Source: Pseudomonas beijingensis (GTDB lineage: Bacteria; Pseudomonadota; Gammaproteobacteria; Pseudomonadales; Pseudomonadaceae). From it: a stretch of 64,000 nt of DNA. Below, in pieces: positions 9,266 through 16,533 of this stretch; within the stretch, counting starts at the first letter, position 1, and each line of letters opens with the position of its first letter. Below the pieces are notes generated by a model. It was not told where the DNA came from. It did no database searches and worked only from the letters and a program-made list of their open reading frames with translations. The position numbers and the translations under genes were made by a program. The stretch covers positions 3,972,001-4,036,000 of the forward strand of contig NZ_CP117425.1 of the NCBI RefSeq assembly GCF_030687295.1. Reading direction: 5' to 3'.

Positions 9266-9318
9266 CTGCCTGCCAAGGAGTTGATCCAGCCCGCCAGTGT
9301 GACGATGTTGGCAGGCAG
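9266..9318. promoter_or_regulatory. Inverted 11-bp operator-like repeat between porin and permease
   Basis: CTGCCTGCCAA at 9266-9276 and TTGGCAGGCAG at 9308-9318 are perfect inverted copies with centres 42 bp apart, close to four helical turns. Read toward the porin, TGGCA-N8-AAA fits the E. coli FeaR box as I remember it. The 292-bp spacer 9195-9486 shows no coding signal. Confidence 0.45.
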
Positions 9319-9486
9319 CAACAAAACCGGCGGCAGACATGGGCAAGACGCCCAGGGTGGGTGCGGCGCAGAGTAAGGCTGCACGCAACGCCGTTTCGAT
9401 CAGGGACCGGTTGGGGAAGGCATGATCGCCGGCTCCTGGACGGCTGTAGCATCCATACTAAAAATCCGCTTTCGAGGATCTGCACG

Positions 9487-10986
9487 ATGTCGATCAATGA
9501 CAGGCTCACCGAGCACTTGAACCGGGGTTCGGTGGGTTTTCCCACCGCGTTGGCCAGCACCATTGGCCTGATCATGGCAAGCCCCGTGATTCTCACCGCG
9601 ACCATGGGCTTTGGCATCGGCGGCAGCGCCTTTGCCGTGGCGACGCTGATCGCCGTGGTGATGATGCTGGCCCAGGCGACGACGTTCGCCGAGGCCGCAT
9701 CGATTCTCCCGACCACCGGCTCGGTCTATGACTACATCAACTGTGGCATGGGCCGTTTCTTCGCGATTACCGGTACCTTGTCGGCCTACCTGATTGTCCA
9801 TGTGTTCGCCGGCACCGCCGAGACCATCCTGGCCGGGGTCATGGCCTTGGTGAACTTCGAGCACCTCAACACCCTGGCCGAATCGGCGGGCGGTTCCTGG
9901 TTGCTGGGCGTGGGGTTCGTGGTGGTGTTTGGCGTGCTCAACGCGTTCGGTGTCAGTGCCTTTGGCCGGGCCGAAATCATCCTGACGTTCGGCATGTGGA
10001 CCACCCTGATGGTGTTCGGCGTGTTGGGCCTGATCGCCGCGCCGGCGGTGGAGCTGGAGGGCTGGTTCGGCGCGTCCGTGGTGGGCACCGATCTGGTCAC
10101 GGTGCTGTCGCTGGTGGGCATGGCCATGTTCATGTTTGTCGGCTGCGAATTCGTCACGCCGCTGGCGCCGGACCTGCGCCAGTCTGCCCGGACCATGCCC
10201 CGGGCGATGATGCTGGGCTTGTTCAGCGTTGCCGCCTGCATGTTCATCTACGGCGCGGCGATGAAGCGCCAGGTGGAAAACGTGCTGCTCGATGCCACCA
10301 GCGGGGTGCATCTGCTGGACACCCCCATGGCGATTCCACGGTTCGCCGAACAGGTCATGGGCGATATCGGCCCGATGTGGCTGGGCATCGGCTTTCTGTT
10401 TGCCGGTGCGGCAACCATCAACACCCTGATGGCCGGCGTGCCGCGGATTCTCTACGGCATGGCGGTGGACGGCGCGTTGCCGAAGGTCTTCACTTACCTG
10501 CATCCACGCTTCAAGACGCCGTTGCTGTGCATCCTGGTGGCGATGCTGATTCCTTGCCTGCATGCGCTGTGGCTGGGCGGTAATCCCGACAACATCATGC
10601 ACCTGGTGCTGGCCGCGGTGTGCGCCTGGAGTTTTGCCTACCTGTTGGTGACCGTGTCGGTGATCAGCCTGCGGATTCGTCGCCCTGATCTGCCGCGGGC
10701 CTATCGCTCGCCGTGGTTCCCGTTGCCACAGATCCTGTCCAGTGTCGGCATTGTGTTGGGCATGTGGTTCATCACCCCGCCCGGCATGAACCCGGCGGAC
10801 ATCTACGTGCCTTTCGCGGTGATGCTCGGCGGCACAGCGGCGTACGCCTTGTTCTGGACCCTGGTGGTGCAGAAGGTCAATCCATTCAAGCCGGCGTCGG
10901 TGGAACACGTGCTGGCCAAGGAGTTTTCCCATGAGCCAGGGCAACCTGCGGGCGAGTTTGTCGACCCTGCTACAAAAACTGTTTGA
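9487..10986 (+). CDS. APC-family amino acid/amine permease
   Basis: A 499-residue transporter with about 12 hydrophobic segments. The first segments carry the APC features GLIMASPVILTATMGFGIGGS and FAEAASILPTTGSVYDY. The segment containing GIGFLFAGAATINTLMAGVPRILYGMAVDGALP is the APC loop between segments 7 and 8. I place the start at the ATG at 9487 (before it GAGGATCTGCACG); the frame is open further upstream without homology. It overlaps the next gene by 56 bp and is divergent from the porin. With FeaR-like and amine oxidase genes nearby, uptake of an aromatic amine or amino acid is the best guess. Confidence 0.8.
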   Translation: MSINDRLTEHLNRGSVGFPTALASTIGLIMASPVILTATMGFGIGGSAFAVATLIAVVMMLAQATTFAEAASILPTTGSVYDYINCGMGRFFAITGTLSAYLIVHVFAGTAETILAGVMALVNFEHLNTLAESAGGSWLLGVGFVVVFGVLNAFGVSAFGRAEIILTFGMWTTLMVFGVLGLIAAPAVELEGWFGASVVGTDLVTVLSLVGMAMFMFVGCEFVTPLAPDLRQSARTMPRAMMLGLFSVAACMFIYGAAMKRQVENVLLDATSGVHLLDTPMAIPRFAEQVMGDIGPMWLGIGFLFAGAATINTLMAGVPRILYGMAVDGALPKVFTYLHPRFKTPLLCILVAMLIPCLHALWLGGNPDNIMHLVLAAVCAWSFAYLLVTVSVISLRIRRPDLPRAYRSPWFPLPQILSSVGIVLGMWFITPPGMNPADIYVPFAVMLGGTAAYALFWTLVVQKVNPFKPASVEHVLAKEFSHEPGQPAGEFVDPATKTV

Positions 10987-11548
10987 GTTGTTCAGCACCC
11001 AGCGCGCCCCGGCCGGTTATCGGCCCGGGGTGACCCTGGAGCACTTGCGGCGCAACCTCGCATTGGCACGATTCGAAGTTGCGGGCCCGGCCATGGCCAC
11101 GGCAGTCACCGACGACGGCTTGCGCTTGGAGATTGTCGAACGCACCGAGTCGCAGTTGTTGATGCACCTGGTGATGACCGAGTTCGTCCTGCGCGTGCCT
11201 GCTTCCCGAGAGGGCACGGCACGCCTGGAATTGCACCACGGCGGCGCTGTGCGGCGCAGTGGCATTCGTTGCCGGCAACGGGACGGGCGCGGTGACCTGG
11301 CGGTCCGGTTGCAGGCGGCTGTGGAGAAGGATCCTGCGCTGTATCAGGCCCTCATGCCGCTGGATTTCAAACGGCTGCGCATCGATCTGCAGGGAAGCCA
11401 GTGGTGCGTGCGCCTGGAGCACATGGGCGGTAGCGAAGTGGTCAATCGCATGCCGGCCTTTCGTCGCTATATCCCGTTGAGCCGCGAACAGCGCGGCGTC
11501 TTGCTGGCGACCTTGAGCGGCCTGCAGCGGGTGTTGGCAACGCTCTGA
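10931..11548 (+). CDS. DUF3156 family protein
   Basis: A 205-residue protein with no signal peptide and no membrane segment, rich in Arg and Leu. It matches the DUF3156 family, which I know only as an uncharacterised partner of APC permeases in pseudomonads. The start ATG (after AAGGAGTTTTCCC, a very good ribosome site) lies inside the permease gene, giving a 56-bp out-of-frame overlap and hence likely tight translational coupling. A role as a soluble regulator or accessory of the permease is conceivable, but the sequence gives no catalytic motif. Confidence 0.7.
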   Translation: MSQGNLRASLSTLLQKLFELFSTQRAPAGYRPGVTLEHLRRNLALARFEVAGPAMATAVTDDGLRLEIVERTESQLLMHLVMTEFVLRVPASREGTARLELHHGGAVRRSGIRCRQRDGRGDLAVRLQAAVEKDPALYQALMPLDFKRLRIDLQGSQWCVRLEHMGGSEVVNRMPAFRRYIPLSREQRGVLLATLSGLQRVLATL

Positions 11549-11614
11549 TTCTGTTGTGCTGTCCTGGCATCATTCCTGCTACTGCTCTGGCGATCAGGTA
11601 CTTGTTGCGTGCAT

Positions 11615-11634
11615 ATAGATAACATGTTAACTAT
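11615..11634. promoter_or_regulatory. Palindrome resembling the HpaR operator, upstream of the FeaR-like gene
   Basis: ATAGATAACATGTTAACTAT is a 20-bp palindrome with one mismatch. Its TAGATAA-CATG-TTAACTA layout matches the sites at 20573-20592 and 28651-28668. It ends 37 bp before the FeaR-like start, where a repressor would block transcription. Confidence 0.55.
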
Positions 11635-11671
11635 TGCCGTACAAAAACAAAAAGCCATTGCGGAGAATGCC

Positions 11672-12634
11672 ATGAGCATGCAACAGGTTGGGCAGGACGG
11701 TCTGGACACCTGGAACCGGGATCTGCGGGCGACTTGCGGCCACTTCGATACCGAGCTGGCCTTCAATCGCGCGTTGTTCATTGGTGAAGTGTCGAATGTC
11801 CATCGGGGTGGCCTTGCCCTCGCGAACCTGCGCACCAACGCCGGTAACATCAAGCGTCACTCACCCAACGCGGATTACGATGATGACCAGGATTGCCTCC
11901 TGGTCAGCCAGCGCAGCGGTTACTGCCGCATTACCCAACACGGCCGGAGCATCCAGTTGGCGCCCGGTGAGTTGCTGTTGATGGATTCCGTTGGCGCGCT
12001 TGAAATCACCCCGTTCGGCCTGATCGAGCACGCGGTGCTGTCCTTGTCTCGCCAGGACGTGTCGCGGCAATTGGGCGGGGAAACCAAGACCTTCGGCAAG
12101 GTGTCGTCCAGCAAGGCCTGTGGGCGCATGCTGCATGTATTGATGGACCAACTGTGCAAGGACACACCGGACGGCGAGGGCGCGGCGGGCGAGGGTGAAG
12201 CCTTGCAGAGTGCCTTCGTTTCACTGTTGGGCTCGGCCCTGGAGCCGGGGAGCGATGGCCGTGAAGAAGGGGTGGCCTTGCAAGGCAGCCATTTGCGCAG
12301 CTACGTGCAAAAGGTCATCGACGAATCACTCACCCAGCCTGGCCTCAGCCCGGTGGGCCTGGCCAATCGATTGAATATTTCGGTGCGCCATCTGTACCGT
12401 TTGTTCGAAGAGCAGGACGACAGCGTTTGCCGTTACATCCAGCGGGCCCGGCTCAAGCGCAGCGCCGATGACCTGACCAACCCGTTCCTGCGGGACGAGT
12501 CCATAACCTCGATCGCCTACAAATGGGGCTTTACCGATTCGGCGCATTTCAGCCGTTCGTTCAAGAAGCAGTTCGAGCTGTCGCCCAAGGAATTTCGTTC
12601 CAGTCGTTTGCAGGTGGGGCAGGGGGTGGCTTGA
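11672..12634 (+). CDS. AraC-family regulator, FeaR-like (aromatic amine catabolism)
   Basis: A 320-residue activator. The N-terminus, with DTWNRDLRATCGHFDTEL, and the central cupin-like region, with GELLLMDSVGALEI, follow the plan of E. coli FeaR, which activates the tyramine/phenylethylamine oxidase and aldehyde dehydrogenase genes. The C-terminal AraC domain contains GLANRLNISVRHLYRLFEEQ and ITSIAYKWGFTDSAHFSRSF. I choose the ATG at 11672, preceded by GCGGAGAATGCC; the GTG at 11609 would place the palindrome at 11615-11634 inside the gene. It probably controls the porin, permease, aldehyde dehydrogenase and amine oxidase genes around it. Confidence 0.75.
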   Translation: MSMQQVGQDGLDTWNRDLRATCGHFDTELAFNRALFIGEVSNVHRGGLALANLRTNAGNIKRHSPNADYDDDQDCLLVSQRSGYCRITQHGRSIQLAPGELLLMDSVGALEITPFGLIEHAVLSLSRQDVSRQLGGETKTFGKVSSSKACGRMLHVLMDQLCKDTPDGEGAAGEGEALQSAFVSLLGSALEPGSDGREEGVALQGSHLRSYVQKVIDESLTQPGLSPVGLANRLNISVRHLYRLFEEQDDSVCRYIQRARLKRSADDLTNPFLRDESITSIAYKWGFTDSAHFSRSFKKQFELSPKEFRSSRLQVGQGVA

Positions 12635-12662
12635 ACAAGGTCGTCGCTGGCTGGACGATCGT

Positions 12663-12763
12663 TATCGCGAGCAAGCTCCCTCCCACAGGGGATCTGTGGT
12701 GGTCGCGGATGCCTTGAACGACTCGGAAAAAACTGTGGGAGCGAGCTTGCTCGCGATGACGGT
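12663..12763. repeat. REPIN
   Basis: ATCGCGAGCAAGCTCCCTCC at 12664 faces CTGTGGGAGCGAGCTTGCTC from 12733. It lies in the spacer between the convergent FeaR-like and dehydrogenase genes. Confidence 0.88.
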
Positions 12764-12806
12764 GGTCCATCCACCCTCACCGCAAGCTGACTCCTCCCAC
12801 TCAGGT

Positions 12807-13574
12807 TCAAACCTCCGGTAAGGTCGAACCCCCATCGACCACCAACGTCTGCCCGGTCACATAACTGGCCAGGCTCGACGCCAGGAACAGCATGGCGCCG
12901 GCGATGTCGCTCGGTTGGCCCAATCGACCCAGCGGCACCCGGCGTGCGATGTCCTGGTTGACTTCATCGTCGCCCAGGTTGGCCATGGCCGGCGTGGCGA
13001 TCATGCCCGGTTCGACCCCGTTGACGCGAACATTCTCGGCCGCCAGTTCCAGCGCGGCGTTGCGAATGAAGCCATTGACCCCGGCCTTGGAGGCCGCGTA
13101 ATGGCTGAGCCCCGGATACGCCACCCGCGGACCGGTGACCGAGGAGGTCACCAGCACGCAGCCTCGGCCCTGGCGCCGGAACATCGGCAGCGCCGCCTGG
13201 GTCAGCCAGAACAGCGCCGACAGGTTCACCGCCAGCGTTCGTTCAAGTATCGCCGGGGTGATTTCGGCGAACGGCGTCAGCGGAAAATACCCGGCGTTGT
13301 GCACCAGGATATCCAGCCTCCCCAAGCGTTGCTCCAGCGCGGCCATCATGTTGAAGATCGCCGTCGCGTCGGCCAGGTCAACCCCCACGGCTTGCACCTG
13401 ACAGCCCACGGCGGCCAATTCGTCGGCCACTGCCTCGGCCCGGGCCAGGCCCAGGTCGGCGATGACCACCTGGGCTCCGCGCAGGGCAAACGCTTCGACG
13501 ATGGCCCGGCCAATGCCCTGGGCGCCGCCCGTGACCAGTACCGTCTGGCCGGTGAAATCCAGATCCTCAGACAT
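12807..13574 (-). CDS. Short-chain dehydrogenase/reductase (first of two)
   Basis: A 255-residue classical SDR. It has the nucleotide-binding TGGAQGIGRA near residue 15, the NAG motif in LVHNAGY, the active-site Ser in VTSSV and YxxxK in YAASKAG, with PG(M) after it and a C-terminal VDGGSTLPEV. The start at 13574 overlaps the end of the next SDR upstream by 8 bp, which implies translational coupling. It is the last gene of the amine oxidase operon. Two adjacent SDRs suggest oxidation of a side-chain hydroxyl or reduction of an intermediate, for instance from octopamine-like beta-hydroxy amines; that is inference. It could equally be an alcohol or diol dehydrogenase. Confidence 0.8.
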   Translation of the reverse strand: MSEDLDFTGQTVLVTGGAQGIGRAIVEAFALRGAQVVIADLGLARAEAVADELAAVGCQVQAVGVDLADATAIFNMMAALEQRLGRLDILVHNAGYFPLTPFAEITPAILERTLAVNLSALFWLTQAALPMFRRQGRGCVLVTSSVTGPRVAYPGLSHYAASKAGVNGFIRNAALELAAENVRVNGVEPGMIATPAMANLGDDEVNQDIARRVPLGRLGQPSDIAGAMLFLASSLASYVTGQTLVVDGGSTLPEV

Positions 13575-14367
13575 CGCTGGCCTCCATCCGGCTGTAGGCC
13601 AGGGTTGGTACGTCGACGATGCTGGAGCCACCATCAGCCACCAGCGTTGCTCCGGTGATGATCGACGCATCAGGCGAGGCCAGGAAGCGGCAGACGTTGG
13701 CGATTTCCTGCGCACTGGCCGGCCTGCGCAACGGCACGTCGGCGCAGACCCGGTCATAGGCCTGCTGCAACGTTTCGCCATGGAACTGCATCAACACCTG
13801 CATTTCTTCATCGGCCATGGGTGTGCGGACCCAACCTGGGCAGACCGCATTGACCCGTACGCCGTGAGGCCCGTAATCCCTTGCCAGGGACCGGTTGAGG
13901 CCCAGCAGCGCATGTTTGGCGGTGGTGTAGCCGCACACGTGAGGGCCTGCCGCCAACGACGCGATGGAGGCGATCAGCACGATGTTGCCAGCGCTTTCCT
14001 GCAGCAGTGGCAGACACGCCCGGGCGCTGTAGAAGGCGCTGTCGAGGTTACTGCGCAGGGCCGCTTCCCAGGCCGATGGCTGAGTCTCGGTGGCGCTGCC
14101 CATGCCCAAGCCACCGGCACAGGCCAGCAGCACGTCGAGACGGCCATAATGCGTGCGAATCTGCTCGACGAAGCCGTCCCAGGTGTTTGGACAGGCCGCA
14201 TCGCCCACCAACACCAGGCCGCCGATGTCCTTGGCGAGTGCTTCCAGGGGCTCGCGACGGCGACCGATCAGCACCAGATCGGCGCCTTCGGCGGCATACA
14301 GGCGGGCGCAGGCGGCACCGATGCCGGTGCCGGCACCGGTGATCACGACGGTGCGTGAGTCAGGCAT
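13567..14367 (-). CDS. Short-chain dehydrogenase/reductase (second of two)
   Basis: A 266-residue SDR with TGAGTGIGAA near residue 10, an Arg-Arg pair after beta-2 (IGRRREP), which hints at NADP preference, CAGG in place of NAG, the catalytic Ser in IASIAS and YTTAK for YxxxK. Its start overlaps the moaF-like stop by 8 bp and its stop overlaps the next SDR, so moaF and the two SDR genes are translated as a coupled set. Although paralogous to its neighbour, the two are clearly divergent in cofactor region and active-site context, so they probably catalyse different steps. Confidence 0.8.
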   Translation of the reverse strand: MPDSRTVVITGAGTGIGAACARLYAAEGADLVLIGRRREPLEALAKDIGGLVLVGDAACPNTWDGFVEQIRTHYGRLDVLLACAGGLGMGSATETQPSAWEAALRSNLDSAFYSARACLPLLQESAGNIVLIASIASLAAGPHVCGYTTAKHALLGLNRSLARDYGPHGVRVNAVCPGWVRTPMADEEMQVLMQFHGETLQQAYDRVCADVPLRRPASAQEIANVCRFLASPDASIITGATLVADGGSSIVDVPTLAYSRMEASDV

Positions 14368-15181
14368 CGGGATACTCCGTCTGATTGAGCACCTGGCAGT
14401 AGGAGCTGACCGGGAAATTGGAAAACTCATCGAAAGACTCACCGGCGTAACCGAAGATCTTGCCGTCGCTGCGGTGCTGCTGCAGGTCGATCAGCACCAG
14501 CCCCAGGGTCGGGATGATCTTTTCCCGCCACACGAACAGGTACAACTGATCGGCGATCTTGTAGGTGTCGCAGCGATCGGTGTCGCACAGGCCTTGTTCA
14601 ACGCCCTTGAGGCACTGCCACGAGTAGAACTGGTCGTTGAGGTAAATGTGTTCGTAGACTTCGCTCGGGCTGTAGCGATACAGGTTGCGCAGCCCCACCA
14701 GCTCGGTGGTCGGTGCGTGCGGGCACAGGCCAGGCTGCCAGGGACGATCGAGGCTGCCGTGCAGGAACTGCGCTTGAACCGAGGTCAGTGGCTTGCCGGC
14801 CAACGCCCGGCTGTAGAGACCTTCGCCGGTTTCCTGCTGGCTTGGCATACGGCCGATCACGGCGGTGAAGGCGGCGCTGGCGGTATCGATCACAAGGCTT
14901 ACCGACGACGTCAGCTGGCCTTCGCGCTTGATGAAGTCCACCAGGTACAGGCCCGGGCGTACCGATGTGGCCCGGTAGGTCGCGGTGCCGCTGGAGTGCC
15001 CATCGGCGGCGTTCCAGGTCAGGGTGTCCTGCTCGAAGCGATGCTCGATCTGCCAGCCGTTGGCGAAATGCAGGGTGAACGTCTTGCCGGCCAGGTCGGC
15101 CAGGTTTGGCAGGATGAAAGCTTCGGGGGCAAAGCCATCGGCCAGGGCGCCGACGGTGATCCAGTCTGTAGATGTGCTCAT
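14360..15181 (-). CDS. moaF: MoaF-like protein of monoamine regulon type
   Basis: A 273-residue protein with the MoaF fold: a lipocalin-like first half (FTLHFANGWQIEHRFEQDTL and GLYLVDFIKR) and a second half with EHIYLNDQFYSWQCL and similar strands. The name comes from the Klebsiella monoamine (tyramine-induced) operon. Despite some database labels, there is no link here to molybdenum cofactor genes. I start it at the ATG at 15181. It sits between the LuxR regulator and two SDR genes, in an operon headed by an amine oxidase, which fits a role in aromatic amine metabolism. The molecular function is unknown; a ligand-binding or isomerase-like lipocalin role is possible. Confidence 0.7.
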   Translation of the reverse strand: MSTSTDWITVGALADGFAPEAFILPNLADLAGKTFTLHFANGWQIEHRFEQDTLTWNAADGHSSGTATYRATSVRPGLYLVDFIKREGQLTSSVSLVIDTASAAFTAVIGRMPSQQETGEGLYSRALAGKPLTSVQAQFLHGSLDRPWQPGLCPHAPTTELVGLRNLYRYSPSEVYEHIYLNDQFYSWQCLKGVEQGLCDTDRCDTYKIADQLYLFVWREKIIPTLGLVLIDLQQHRSDGKIFGYAGESFDEFSNFPVSSYCQVLNQTEYPDA

Positions 15182-15260
15182 GTGCAAGGCTCCGGTGGTT
15201 GAATTAGCCACTCGGATCATGCGGTGCCGGGCAACGGCGGCCTATCAACCGAATGGTTGA

Positions 15261-15922
15261 TCAAAGGAACAGTGTGCTGACCAACTCGGTGCGACTGCTC
15301 ACACCCACCTTGCGGAACAGGTGGATCAGGTGAGTCTTGATGGTCGGCAAACCTACCTCCAGTTCTCGGGCCAATTGTTTTGTTGCTGACGCCTTGGCGC
15401 AGCAGCAAGGCGATCTGGCGTTCCTTGGGTGTCAGGTCGGCCAGTGCATCTTCATGGGTTGGTAAATGGGCCACGGCCAGTTGCAGCAAGGCCTGCAACG
15501 CGCTGAGTTGGCTCAACTGCTGAGGGGTGAAGACGCCTTGCTCGGCGGTGCGCAGCAACGAAATCGCGGCTTGGGGCTGACCATCGCGGTGGGCGAAGAC
15601 TTCCACCACGTCGACCACGCCGTAGCGTTGCAGGAAATCGCGATAACGATGGTTGTCACGCAGCGGCTGGCGGGCCATCGCCAGGCCCAACGGCACCACG
15701 GCCAGCTCGCCTGGAGGCACAGTGGCGCGGCTGCAGCGGGTCGAACTGGCGGTAATTGTCCAGGTAGTCGCGGTGCATATCGCCGCTCATCCCATGGAGG
15801 CTGAAGTCGTGGGCTTGCAACTGCCGATCCACGCAGTAGAAGGCCGCCCGGCTGACGGGAACCAACTGGGTGAAGGCGTGCAGGCACTGGCCGGCGATGT
15901 CCTGGGTAGGAATGACGCTCAT
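15261..15922 (-). pseudogene. LuxR-family transcriptional regulator with two frameshifts (possible sequencing errors)
   Basis: About 220 residues when repaired. The N-terminal sensor part starts MSVIPTQDIAGQCLHAF. Near 15711-15732 the frame changes, and VPPGELAVVPLGLAMARQ continues it. At 15378-15381 one extra T in TTTT breaks the HTH: without it the protein reads SNKQLARELEVGLPTIKTHL and ends SRTELVSTLFL at the TGA at 15261. That is a complete LuxR recognition domain. The gene lies 51 bp after the cupin, inside the amine oxidase operon, and could be a pathway-specific second regulator. Because the repairs are single-base changes beside short runs, true inactivity is unproven. Confidence 0.7.
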
Positions 15923-15973
15923 GGTCGCTACCTTCGCAAGGGGGCTGCCGGTGGGGCCGGCAGCCCTGTGCGG

Positions 15974-16339
15974 TCAGACTACCGCGAAGTAGTGCTTGAC
16001 GAAACTTTCGCTGACGATTTCCCACAGCACCGGTGTGCCCTTGGTCACGAACCAGCTGTCGCCGGCCTTGTAGCGGGTGCTCTGGCCGGTGGCCTCGTCG
16101 GTGAGGATCACTTCACCGGTGACCACGGTAGCTTGTTCGGCGAACGGGTAGACCATCCGGAACTTGCCTTGGGTGGTACCGAAGTAGGCGCTGCTGACCG
16201 GGTCGGTGGGGGCGCCGAAGGTCATCTTGCCGAAGGCCTTGACTTCGCCTTCGAGAATTTGTGAACCAAGATCGGCGACGGTACCCCAGGCGTCCAGGTC
16301 GGACAGCTGGATGTCTTTTTTGAGGGTGGTAAGGGGCAT
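15974..16339 (-). CDS. Small cupin-domain protein (EutQ/DUF861-like)
   Basis: A 121-residue single cupin. The barrel shows GKFRMVYPFAEQATVVTGEV and YKAGDSWFVTKGTPVLWEI, the layout of the small DUF861 cupins. The ATG at 16339 follows AGGAGT. It is the second gene after the FAD amine oxidase, separated from it by a REPIN. Such cupins beside FAD-dependent amine oxidases are common in pseudomonads; they may bind the amine or aldehyde, but no catalytic role can be assigned from this sequence. Confidence 0.75.
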   Translation of the reverse strand: MPLTTLKKDIQLSDLDAWGTVADLGSQILEGEVKAFGKMTFGAPTDPVSSAYFGTTQGKFRMVYPFAEQATVVTGEVILTDEATGQSTRYKAGDSWFVTKGTPVLWEIVSESFVKHYFAVV

Positions 16340-16410
16340 GGCAGTGACTCCTGGTGATTGAAAAAACAAAGGTGAGGTGTGTCCAGTGCCAGTCCGTTAA
16401 ACCTCGGCCC

Positions 16411-16503
16411 CTGTGGGAGCGAGCTTGCTCGCGATAGCGGTGGGTCAGGCAGTATGAGGTTGACTGTTGCGCCGTCTTCGCGAGCAAGCTCGCTCCCACA
16501 GGG
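16411..16503. repeat. REPIN inside the amine oxidase operon
   Basis: CTGTGGGAGCGAGCTTGCTC at 16411 faces its inverted copy ending at 16503. It occupies the spacer between the cupin and FAD oxidase genes of one apparent transcript. Confidence 0.9.
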
Positions 16504-16533
16504 TTTTCGCTTATTTGACTGGCATCATGACCA

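Noticed and set aside
9400..10998. Long minus-strand frame over the APC permease
   Set aside because: Same antisense pattern as above; the plus-strand permease is clear.
14360..15181. Molybdenum cofactor biosynthesis for the MoaF-like gene
   Set aside because: The family name refers to the monoamine regulon; no Moco genes or molybdoenzymes are in the window.
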